Source of the DNA: Streptomyces bungoensis
GTDB lineage: Bacteria > Actinomycetota > Actinomycetes > Streptomycetales > Streptomycetaceae
Assembly: GCF_001514215.1 (NCBI RefSeq)
Contig: NZ_KQ948858.1
Coordinates: 1-64,000, forward strand
Direction: 5' to 3'
DNA length: 64,000 nt
Numbering within the stretch: position 1 is the first letter of the stretch; each line of letters begins with the position of its first letter. Below the pieces are notes generated by a model. That model did not search any database. It saw only the letters and a list, made by a program, of their open reading frames with translations, and was not told the origin of the DNA. Of this stretch, positions 52,868-59,438 are shown one piece after another. The position numbers and the translations under genes were made by a program.

Positions 52868-53056
52868 ATGGCATTGCCTGGGTCGCCGGAGAAGGCGAGT
52901 CGCTGCCTGCGTCCGCTGGACGCCCTGGCCTTCGCTCCGGACGCCGAGAAGGTCGCCGTCTCCTGGCGTGAGGTGGGCCGCGCGGATCTGACACCCGGCC
53001 TGCTCACCAGGCGGCTGGAGCGGTATCTCCAGACCCTTTTCGACCGCTGCACCTGA
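52868..53056 (+). CDS. Small hypothetical protein
   Basis: 62 residues: MALPGSPEKASRCLRPLDAL, then VAVSWREVGRADLTPGLLTR and a final RYLQTLFDRCT. The only SD-like motif (ACAGGAG, 52848-52854) lies 13 nt before the ATG, longer than usual. The coding frame has normal GC bias and ends 6 bp before the convergent SDR gene. I recognise no family; it may be a remnant. Confidence 0.4.
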   Translation: MALPGSPEKASRCLRPLDALAFAPDAEKVAVSWREVGRADLTPGLLTRRLERYLQTLFDRCT

Positions 53057-53062
53057 CGTCGC

Positions 53063-54013
53063 CTACCGGAAACCGAGGTCCGGATCGGTGCCGGCCAGCT
53101 CACCGCCGGCTGCCCACAGGCAAGCGGCGACGGCCCGGTCGGCCATGTGGGAGGGGACGGGCTCACAACGCGGTCTGCCACGCAGGCCGAAGACCCTCGG
53201 CCCCCACAACTGCCCTCCCCGCACCTCCGGATCGAGGACGGCACGGACGACGGGCCATGCTCCGGCGTCCTTGCCCTGCACCAGGAGCGCGGCGGGCAGG
53301 GCGCGCAGCCGCTCGCCAGAGGTCGTCACGCTGACCTGCGGGCGGGACGGGGTCAGGGAGTCCAACGCACCGCCGGGGTGGGCCACCACGCTGAGCACCG
53401 TGCTGCCGACGGCGCGCAGGCGGCGGTCGAGTTCGAAGCCGAAGCACATCTGCGCCAGCTTCGACCGGCCGTAGGTGCGCTTGGGCCGGTAGTCCCGGGT
53501 CGACTGCAGATCGCCGAGGTCCAGTCGCTCGGACCGCGCCGCGAAGCTGCCCACCGTCACGACGCGGCCCGCCGGCGCCGCGGACAGCAAGGGGGCCAGC
53601 CACTGGGTGAGCGCGAAGTGGCCGAGGTGGTTGGTGCCGAACATCAGCTCGTGGCCGTCCGCGGTCTCCCGACGCGGCGGGTCGTCCAGCGCGACCCCCG
53701 CGTTGTGGACCACCGCGTCGAGACGGTCGAGGCCCAGCCCGTCTGCGGCGGTCTTCAGGGACGACAGGTCGGCGAGGTCCAGCGGCAGGTGGCGTACCCG
53801 CGCGCCGGGGACGCGCGAGCGGATCGAGGCGATGGCGGCGTCGGCCTTGGCGCGGTCCCGGCTGCCGAGTACGACGACGGCGCCGGTGGCGGCGAGCTGC
53901 TCCGCGGCGAAGTAGCCGATCCCGGCGTTGCCCCCGGTGACCAGGAAGCAGCTGCCCTCGGCGGACGGCAGCCGGCGCACGTCCCACGGTCGGCTCTGGG
54001 ATGCGGAAGACAC
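53063..54013 (-). CDS. Short-chain dehydrogenase/reductase (retinol-dehydrogenase-like)
   Basis: 316 residues; the GTG at 54013 follows AAGGAG by 9 nt. Cofactor motif VTGGNAGIGYFAAEQL (TGxxxGIG), NAG in VVHNAGVALDD, and catalytic YGRSK (YxxxK) with an upstream serine are intact; the Ala-Arg pattern SRDRAKAD after strand 2 suggests NADP. The C-terminal part (VSVTTSGERLRALPAALLVQ) is longer than classical SDRs. Substrate unknown. A palindrome GTGCTCC-TGG-GGAGCAC lies upstream at 54044-54060. Confidence 0.88.
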   Translation of the reverse strand: MSSASQSRPWDVRRLPSAEGSCFLVTGGNAGIGYFAAEQLAATGAVVVLGSRDRAKADAAIASIRSRVPGARVRHLPLDLADLSSLKTAADGLGLDRLDAVVHNAGVALDDPPRRETADGHELMFGTNHLGHFALTQWLAPLLSAAPAGRVVTVGSFAARSERLDLGDLQSTRDYRPKRTYGRSKLAQMCFGFELDRRLRAVGSTVLSVVAHPGGALDSLTPSRPQVSVTTSGERLRALPAALLVQGKDAGAWPVVRAVLDPEVRGGQLWGPRVFGLRGRPRCEPVPSHMADRAVAACLWAAGGELAGTDPDLGFR

Positions 54014-54043
54014 GATGACAGGCTCCTTGCGCTCGGGGGCACT

Positions 54044-54060
54044 GTGCTCCTGGGGAGCAC
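54044..54060. promoter_or_regulatory. Palindrome upstream of the SDR gene
   Basis: GTGCTCC-TGG-GGAGCAC, 7-bp arms around 3 nt. Its GGGGAGCAC half resembles the CGGGGAGTGCTCCCCG core of the TetR operator at 55593-55620, so the same regulator might act on it. Confidence 0.4.
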
Positions 54061-54157
54061 CGACCCGCCCAAGGTCGCAACCTCCACCCACATACCGCCG
54101 ACAGATCACGCCCACCGCCGACAGATGCCCGACACCTGTGCCGGAGCAGGCTCCGCG

Positions 54158-54898
54158 TCAGTACGGTGCGAGGACGCAGAACTCGTGGCCCTCGGGGTCG
54201 GTCAGGCAGGTCCACGGCACGTCGCCCTGGCCGAGGTCGAGGTCGGTGGCGCCGAGCGCCCGCAGCCGGGCCACCTCCGCCGCCTTGTCGTCGCCGGGGT
54301 ACGGCAGCAGGTCGAGATGGACGCGGTCGGGCACCGTCTTCACGTCGGGCGTGCGGAGGAACTCGAGATACGGACCGACGCCCTTGGCGTTGCGCATCAC
54401 CGCGTGATCGCCGGTCACCTCGTGCACGGTCCAGTCCGTCGCCTCGCCCCAGAACCGGGCCATGGCGCGCGGATCCGCGCAGTCGACCACCACCGCGGCG
54501 ATCGGCCCCGTGTCCCGGTAGACCTCCCGGGGCTCCAGCACGCAGAACTCGTTGCCCTCCGGGTCCGCGAGGACCGTCCACGGCACGTCGCCCTGGCCCA
54601 CGTCGGCGGGCGCCGCGCCGAGGGCCTCGAGGCGCGCGACCAGCTCCACCTGATGGGCCGCGGAGGTGGTGGCGAGATCGAGGTGCACACGGTTCTTCGT
54701 CGCCGCCCCGGGTTCCGGCACGGGAACGACGTCGATGCCGAGGGCGACCGGGTCCGGCCAGACGAGGCCGCCGGCGGGGCCGACGTAGGTCGTCACGCCG
54801 GGGCTGTAGGCACTCCAGCCGAGCGCCTGAGCCCAGAACCGGCCGACCGCCGAGGGGTCCAGAGCCTTCACGTTCACCATCACGGGTCGCAGTGCCAT
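54158..54898 (-). CDS. VOC-superfamily protein with two glyoxalase-like domains
   Basis: 246 residues. Two repeats of the vicinal-oxygen-chelate fold each end alike (WTVLADPEGNEFCVLEP around residue 125 and WTCLTDPEGHEFCVLAP at the C-terminus), with RVHLDLATTS and RVHLDLLPYPGD in corresponding places, consistent with an internal duplication. Such proteins include glyoxalases, dioxygenases and resistance proteins. It follows the TetR gene by 17 bp and is probably co-transcribed and self-controlled. Confidence 0.87.
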   Translation of the reverse strand: MALRPVMVNVKALDPSAVGRFWAQALGWSAYSPGVTTYVGPAGGLVWPDPVALGIDVVPVPEPGAATKNRVHLDLATTSAAHQVELVARLEALGAAPADVGQGDVPWTVLADPEGNEFCVLEPREVYRDTGPIAAVVVDCADPRAMARFWGEATDWTVHEVTGDHAVMRNAKGVGPYLEFLRTPDVKTVPDRVHLDLLPYPGDDKAAEVARLRALGATDLDLGQGDVPWTCLTDPEGHEFCVLAPY

Positions 54899-54915
54899 GC
54901 CAGTGATCCTCCCTC

Positions 54916-55572
54916 TCAACGCCGCCTGTGCGCACCCAGGTTGAGCAGCACCTCGCCGAGCTGGTCGGCGGTGAGGGCCGGCGCGGGCAGCGGAGGCGTG
55001 GCCGGGCCGGCGCGCAGGCCGTCGAGGAGCAGGGTGAGCGGGCGGAGCCAGGCGTCCGGGGCCGCCGTGGTGAGCGCGGGGACGGCCCGGCCCAGTGCCG
55101 CCAGGGTGAAGAGCAGGTCCTCGGTGGTGAGGTCCGGGCGGACGGTGCCCTGCTCCCGGCCGCGCCGGAGCAACACGTCGATGGTCTCCCGGTTGTGGGC
55201 GTGGATCGACTCGAGGGAGGTGACGCCTTCCAGGCTCGTGGTCATGAGGTCGTTGGTGCCGCGGTCCGCGGCCAGGCCCGCGAACACCGTCCGCAGGTAC
55301 TGCGTCAGTCCCGTCCACGCGTCCTCGGCGGTCCGCGCGCGCTCGCCCGCCGCCGTGGTCTCGGTGAGCGCGTCCCGGAAGACCTCGTCGACGAGCGCGG
55401 CCCGGCTCGGGAAGTGGCGGTAGAGGGTGGCGTTGCCCACGCCCGCCCGCCGGGCGATCTCGTCGAGCGGTGCGTCCAGGCCCTGTTCGGCGAAGACCTC
55501 GCGGGCCGTGTCCGCCAGCAGCCTCCGGTTGCGCAGCGCGTCGCGGCGCCCCGCCGGCGCACGGTCGCCCAT
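54916..55572 (-). CDS. TetR-family transcriptional regulator
   Basis: 218 residues. The helix-turn-helix is LADTAREVFAEQGLDAPLDE and GVGNATLYRHFPSRAAL; the remaining ~150 residues are the helical ligand-binding part. It probably represses itself, the VOC gene and the divergent patatin gene through the palindromes at 55593-55620 and 55643-55658. Confidence 0.93.
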   Translation of the reverse strand: MGDRAPAGRRDALRNRRLLADTAREVFAEQGLDAPLDEIARRAGVGNATLYRHFPSRAALVDEVFRDALTETTAAGERARTAEDAWTGLTQYLRTVFAGLAADRGTNDLMTTSLEGVTSLESIHAHNRETIDVLLRRGREQGTVRPDLTTEDLLFTLAALGRAVPALTTAAPDAWLRPLTLLLDGLRAGPATPPLPAPALTADQLGEVLLNLGAHRRR

Positions 55573-55592
55573 CGCGTCTCCCTCTTCCCGAG

Positions 55593-55620
55593 CCGTACCG
55601 GGGAGTGCTCCCCGGTACGG
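55593..55620. promoter_or_regulatory. TetR operator candidate 1
   Basis: CCGTACCGGGGAG-TG-CTCCCCGGTACGG, a perfect inverted repeat with 13-bp arms, starting 20 bp from the TetR start codon. Confidence 0.7.
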
Positions 55621-55642
55621 ATGCTATCGTCGAACGCACAAG

Positions 55643-55658
55643 CGGGGACCACTCCCCG
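55643..55658. promoter_or_regulatory. TetR operator candidate 2
   Basis: CGGGGA-CCAC-TCCCCG, sharing the CGGGGA/TCCCCG arms with operator 1 at the same spacing. It ends 22 bp before the patatin ATG, so it could control that gene. Confidence 0.6.
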
Positions 55659-55680
55659 TTTCGTGACGCGAGGGGGAAGC

Positions 55681-56520
55681 ATGCCCGGCACCGCACTCGT
55701 GCTCGGCGGCGGCGGACCGGTGGGCGGGGCCTGGCTGGCCGGGGTGCTGGCCGGACTCACCGAGGCCGGGATCGACCTCGGCAGCGCCGACGTCGTGATC
55801 GGCACCTCCGCCGGTGCCGTCTTCGGATCCCGGCTCCGGTCCGGCGTCCCGGCCGCGGAGCTCTACGAGCGCCAGCTCTCGGGAGCGGACGCGGTCCGCC
55901 TCCCGGTGACGGCGCGCCAGACGGCCCGCTTCCTCTGGGCGGCACTCGGCTCCCGCGACCCCCAGCGGTCCGTCGAGCGCCTGGCGCGGGCGGCGCTGCA
56001 CACGCGGACCGGTCCGGAGTCGGAGGTCTTCGACACGGTCGGCGCGCTCCTGGGCGACGTACGCGGCTGGCCCGAGCGGGAGTTGCGGATCGCCGCGGTC
56101 GACGCGCGGAGCGGACGGACGGAGGTGTTCGACGCGCGCTCCGGAGCGACGCTGCTCGAAGCGGTCGCGGCGAGCTGCGCCGTGCCGGTCGTATGGCCGC
56201 CGGTCACCGTGGCGGGCCGGCGCTGGATGGACGGCGGCAGTCGTTCGACCGCCAACCTCCAGCTCGCACGGGGGTACAGCCGGGTGCTGGCGGTCGTGCC
56301 GGTCCCCCGGGCGGTCGGGCCGCATCCGAGCGCCTCCCGGCAGGCCGCCGAACTGTCCGGCGCCGGGGCGCGCGTCGCCCTGCTGGCCCCGGACCGCGCG
56401 GCGCGCCGTGCGATGGGCCGCAACCTGGCGGACGACACACGCCGCCCGGCCGCCGCCCGCGCGGGCCGCGCCCAGGCCCGGGCACTGGCCCCTTCGGTGG
56501 CCGAGGTCTGGCAGGGCTGA
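55681..56520 (+). CDS. Patatin-like phospholipase
   Basis: 279 residues; ATG after GAGGGGGAAGC. The oxyanion loop GGGGPVGGAWLAG, nucleophile elbow VIGTSAGAVFG (GxSxG with Ser), and the Asp of the dyad in RWMDGGSRST are all present, so the enzyme should be active. Patatins hydrolyse acyl esters of lipids. No signal peptide. It diverges from the TetR/VOC genes, with operators between. The physiological lipid is unknown. Confidence 0.93.
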   Translation: MPGTALVLGGGGPVGGAWLAGVLAGLTEAGIDLGSADVVIGTSAGAVFGSRLRSGVPAAELYERQLSGADAVRLPVTARQTARFLWAALGSRDPQRSVERLARAALHTRTGPESEVFDTVGALLGDVRGWPERELRIAAVDARSGRTEVFDARSGATLLEAVAASCAVPVVWPPVTVAGRRWMDGGSRSTANLQLARGYSRVLAVVPVPRAVGPHPSASRQAAELSGAGARVALLAPDRAARRAMGRNLADDTRRPAAARAGRAQARALAPSVAEVWQG

Positions 56521-56788
56521 GGAACCCCCGCACCGCTCCGGCCCGCGGCGCGCGCCGCCGTCACCCGTTCATCGCCGCCCGTCGCTCCATTCGTGTTCTT
56601 TTCATACCGGTTATCTCCCGCGCCTCGTCCCACTCTCGTGACCTGCGGCGATCCGGCCCCCGCTAGGCCGTGCGGGGGCCGCGTCCGCCACCCGTTCGGC
56701 ACGTCGCCGGCGAACCCTCGGCAAGCGGACCGGGCCGAGTGCCACTTACCTCTGAAGGGCACGAGTCGGACAAGCCCTGGGGAGCACC

Positions 56789-57310
56789 ATGCGACGCATC
56801 GCCCGTCCGCTGACCGGTACCGCGCTCGCCGTGGCCGCGGCGGGAATCGCCACGGCGCCGGCGTTCGGCGCGGGCTCCGACAGCCTGCAGGTGTACCCGT
56901 CCACCACGGTGCCGGGCAGCCAGGTCACGGTGAACACCGCGGCGTGCGGCACGGAGGGCGGCGCCCTCGGTGACGCGGGCGCGATCGGCGCCGGGACCTT
57001 CCCGCTGGCGCCCACCACGCACAAGGGCGAGGCGATCGGCCAGTTCCGGGTGCCGTCGAGCGCCCAGCCGGGCACGTACGAGATCGTCGCCCACTGCGCC
57101 GAGGGCACCAAGCAGATCACCGGCGACCTGGTGGTGGCACTGGGCGCGGCGCACGGGCAGGTGCAGCCGCGCGGAAGCGTGAAGACGGGGGTCGGCGGCG
57201 CGCTCGGCACCGACCCCGTACAGACCACGGCGGGTGTGGCCGCTCTGGCCGTCGCCGCCGCGGGCGGTACCTGGCTCCTGCATCGCCGGGCGAGAGGCGA
57301 CGGGATCTGA
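56789..57310 (+). CDS. Secreted, C-terminally anchored hypothetical protein
   Basis: 173 residues; ATG at 56789 after GGGGAGCACC. Signal peptide (cut near AFG-AG), a ~110-residue beta-rich domain with two cysteines (NTAACGTEGG, VAHCAEGT), then a C-terminal membrane segment VAALAVAAAGGTWLL and basic HRRARGDGI. The end looks like a sortase-type tail without a recognisable LPxTG motif. The class F sortase gene follows 141 bp downstream. Function unknown. Confidence 0.75.
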   Translation: MRRIARPLTGTALAVAAAGIATAPAFGAGSDSLQVYPSTTVPGSQVTVNTAACGTEGGALGDAGAIGAGTFPLAPTTHKGEAIGQFRVPSSAQPGTYEIVAHCAEGTKQITGDLVVALGAAHGQVQPRGSVKTGVGGALGTDPVQTTAGVAALAVAAAGGTWLLHRRARGDGI

Positions 57311-57332
57311 CGGACACCCTCCGCTGTCCGTC
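57309..57332 (+). terminator. Hairpin after the secreted-protein gene
   Basis: GACGGACA and TGTCCGTC, 8-bp arms around 8 nt, overlapping the stop codon. A second GC-rich hairpin (57353-57391, CCCCTCCGGG/CCCGGAGGGG) follows before the sortase gene. Confidence 0.5.
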
Positions 57333-57451
57333 CGCCGGTACCGCAAGTCCCGCCCCCTCCGGGTCCGATGCCCCTCGCGGCCCGGAGGGGGACGGGGGCC
57401 CGTCCCGCCAGGGGCGCGGCCCCCTGGTCCGCTCCCGGGAGAGGGGTTCGC

Positions 57452-58093
57452 ATGCGCAGGATCGGCAGGATCGGCGACACCGCGATAGCCGCCGTCACCG
57501 TCGTCGCCCTCGCCTCGGGGGTGTGGCTGCTCGGCGCCGGCACCGGGACGCACGCCCCGCCGCAGCCGCCCGCCGCCGAGGGCCGCCCCGACCCGGGCGA
57601 GGAGCGGCTCGCGGCGCCCCCGCTGGAGCCGTCCCCGCCCACCCGCATCCGGATCCCCGCGATCCGCGTGAACGCCCCGCTGATGGGCCTCGCGCTCACC
57701 CCCGCCGGCAGCCTGGACGTGCCGCCCGCGGACAGGAAGAACCTCGCCGGCTGGTACCGGGCCGGCACCGTGCCCGGCGAGACGGGCACCGCGGTCGTCG
57801 CCGGCCACGTCGACAACGCCGAGGGCCCCGCCGTCTTCTACGACCTGGGCGCGCTGAAGCGGGGCGCCGTCATCGAGGTGGACCGCAAGGACGGCAGCGT
57901 GGCGGTGTTCACCGTGGACGCGGTCGAGGTCTACTCGACCCGAGACTTCCCCGACGAGAAGGTGTACGGCGCCGCCGCCCGCCCGGAGCTGCGCGTCATC
58001 ACCTGCGGCGGCGGCTACTCCAGGGCCACCGGCTACCTGGGCAACGTCGTGGTCTTCGCCCACCTGACCGGCAGCCGCGCCCCCACCCGCTGA
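57452..58093 (+). CDS. Class F sortase
   Basis: 213 residues; ATG at 57452 after GGGAGAGGGG. One membrane anchor (TAIAAVTVVALASGVWLLGA), a Pro-rich spacer, then the sortase barrel from IRIPAIRVNAPLMGLAL: catalytic His in VVAGHVDNAEGPAVFYDL, Cys in RVITCGGGYS and Arg in the same SRATGYLGNVVVFAH. Class F sortases of actinobacteria join or process cell-wall proteins; few substrates are known. The upstream secreted protein is the closest candidate partner. Confidence 0.9.
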   Translation: MRRIGRIGDTAIAAVTVVALASGVWLLGAGTGTHAPPQPPAAEGRPDPGEERLAAPPLEPSPPTRIRIPAIRVNAPLMGLALTPAGSLDVPPADRKNLAGWYRAGTVPGETGTAVVAGHVDNAEGPAVFYDLGALKRGAVIEVDRKDGSVAVFTVDAVEVYSTRDFPDEKVYGAAARPELRVITCGGGYSRATGYLGNVVVFAHLTGSRAPTR

Positions 58094-58163
58094 CCACCTC
58101 ACAGCGCCCCCGCGCGCCCGCCCGGGACCCTCACACCCCCCGGCCGCCGCCGCTGAGGGCAGC

Positions 58164-58201
58164 GTTCCCCGTGGGAAACAGCGGTGATGCGACCGGGTAA
58201 C
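58164..58201 (+). promoter_or_regulatory. Putative GlnR box of the nitrite reductase operon
   Basis: GTTCC-N6-GAAAC-N6-GATGC-N6-GTAAC, all four 5-mers at 11-nt spacing. GAAAC and GTAAC match the GlnR consensus elements, GTTCC differs by one base. In S. coelicolor the nirB operon is a GlnR target. The box ends 22 nt before the first ATG. Confidence 0.5.
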
Positions 58202-58223
58202 GTCGCCGCCGCACGCTCGGTGC

Positions 58224-59438
58224 ATGACCTCGAATACGCGTGTGGTGGTGATCGGCGCCGGCCTCGCGGGCGTACGCCTCGCCCGGCGGCTCGGTGAGCT
58301 GGGCACGCCCGCGCTGCTCGTCGGCGAGGAGGAGCACCGGCCGTACAACCGGGTGCTGCTCGCCGAGGTGCTGGCCGGCCGGTACGCCCCGGAGGTGATC
58401 GCCCTGCCCGCCCCGGCCGGCCTGGTGCGCACCCGGGTCACCGGCATCGACCGCGCGGCGCGGCGGCTGCGGTGCGCCGACGGCTCGCTGATCGCCTACG
58501 GCACGCTGGTGCTGGCCACCGGCTCCAACCCGGTCCTGCCGCCGCTGCGCGGCCTGTTCACCCCCGACCGCCGGCTGCCCGAGGGCGTGCACGCGTTCCG
58601 CACCATGGACGACTGCCTGGGCCTGTCGAAGGCGGTGCGCCCGGGCGCGCGGGCCGTCGTCGTCGGCGGCGGACTGCTCGGGGTCTCCGCGGCCCGCGCG
58701 CTCGCCGCGCGCGGCGCCCAGGTCGTCCTCGCCCAGCAGGCCGAGCGGCTCATGGAGCGCCAGCTCGACCCGAACGCCTCCCGGCTGGTGCTGCGGCACC
58801 TGCGGGACCTCGGGGTCGAGGTGCACACCGAGTGCCGGGTGCGGGACGTGCGCTGCGTGGGCGGCGCGGTCCGCTCCGTGGAGCTGGCCGACGGCTACGC
58901 CCTCGACGCCGACCTGGTGGTGCTCTCCTGCGGGGTGCACCCGCGCACGGGCCTGGCGGAGCAGGCGGGCCTCGCCGTCCGCAAGGGCGTCGTCGTCGAC
59001 GACGAGCTGCGCACCTCCGACCCGCACATCCACGCCATCGGCGACTGCGCCCAGCACGACGGCACCGTCTACGGCCTGGCCGCCCCGGCCCTCGAACAGG
59101 CCGAGGCGCTCGCCGCGCTGCTCGCCGGCGACCCCGCCGCCCGCTACAGCGGGACCCGCTCCCTGACGAGGCTCACGCTCACCGGCCCCGACTCGCCGTT
59201 CGACCTCGCCGCGTTCGGCGAGACCGAGCCGCTCCCCGGCGACGACGTCGTGCAGCTCGCCGACGCCACCCGGGGCACCTACCGCAAGGTCGTCGTCCGC
59301 GACGACCGCCTGGTCGGCGGGGTCCTCGTCGGCGAACTCGGCACCGTCGGCGCGCTCGCCCGCGCCTGGGAGGGAGCAGAGCCGCTCCCCGGCGAGGGCC
59401 CGCTGCTGCACCTGCTCACCAACGATGGAGGCTCCTGA
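58224..59438 (+). CDS. FAD/NAD(P)-dependent oxidoreductase of the nitrite reductase operon
   Basis: 404 residues. Rossmann motifs VVVIGAGLAGVRLARRL (FAD) and AVVVGGGLLGVSAARALAA (NAD(P)H), RPYNRVLLAEVLAG, and IHAIGDCAQHDGTVYG resemble the N-terminal flavin part of NirB and NasB. The stop overlaps the NirB start (TGATG). It may feed electrons to nitrate reductase or support NirB. The ATG lacks a strong SD. It is smaller than NirB because the siroheme domains are absent. Confidence 0.88.
   Translation: MTSNTRVVVIGAGLAGVRLARRLGELGTPALLVGEEEHRPYNRVLLAEVLAGRYAPEVIALPAPAGLVRTRVTGIDRAARRLRCADGSLIAYGTLVLATGSNPVLPPLRGLFTPDRRLPEGVHAFRTMDDCLGLSKAVRPGARAVVVGGGLLGVSAARALAARGAQVVLAQQAERLMERQLDPNASRLVLRHLRDLGVEVHTECRVRDVRCVGGAVRSVELADGYALDADLVVLSCGVHPRTGLAEQAGLAVRKGVVVDDELRTSDPHIHAIGDCAQHDGTVYGLAAPALEQAEALAALLAGDPAARYSGTRSLTRLTLTGPDSPFDLAAFGETEPLPGDDVVQLADATRGTYRKVVVRDDRLVGGVLVGELGTVGALARAWEGAEPLPGEGPLLHLLTNDGGS

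Noticed and set aside
58472..59437. N-terminal extension of the NirB frame to 1,191 residues
   Set aside because: The upstream part lies out of frame inside the flavoprotein gene; ATG 59438 with a good SD and TGATG overlap gives the usual NirB length.
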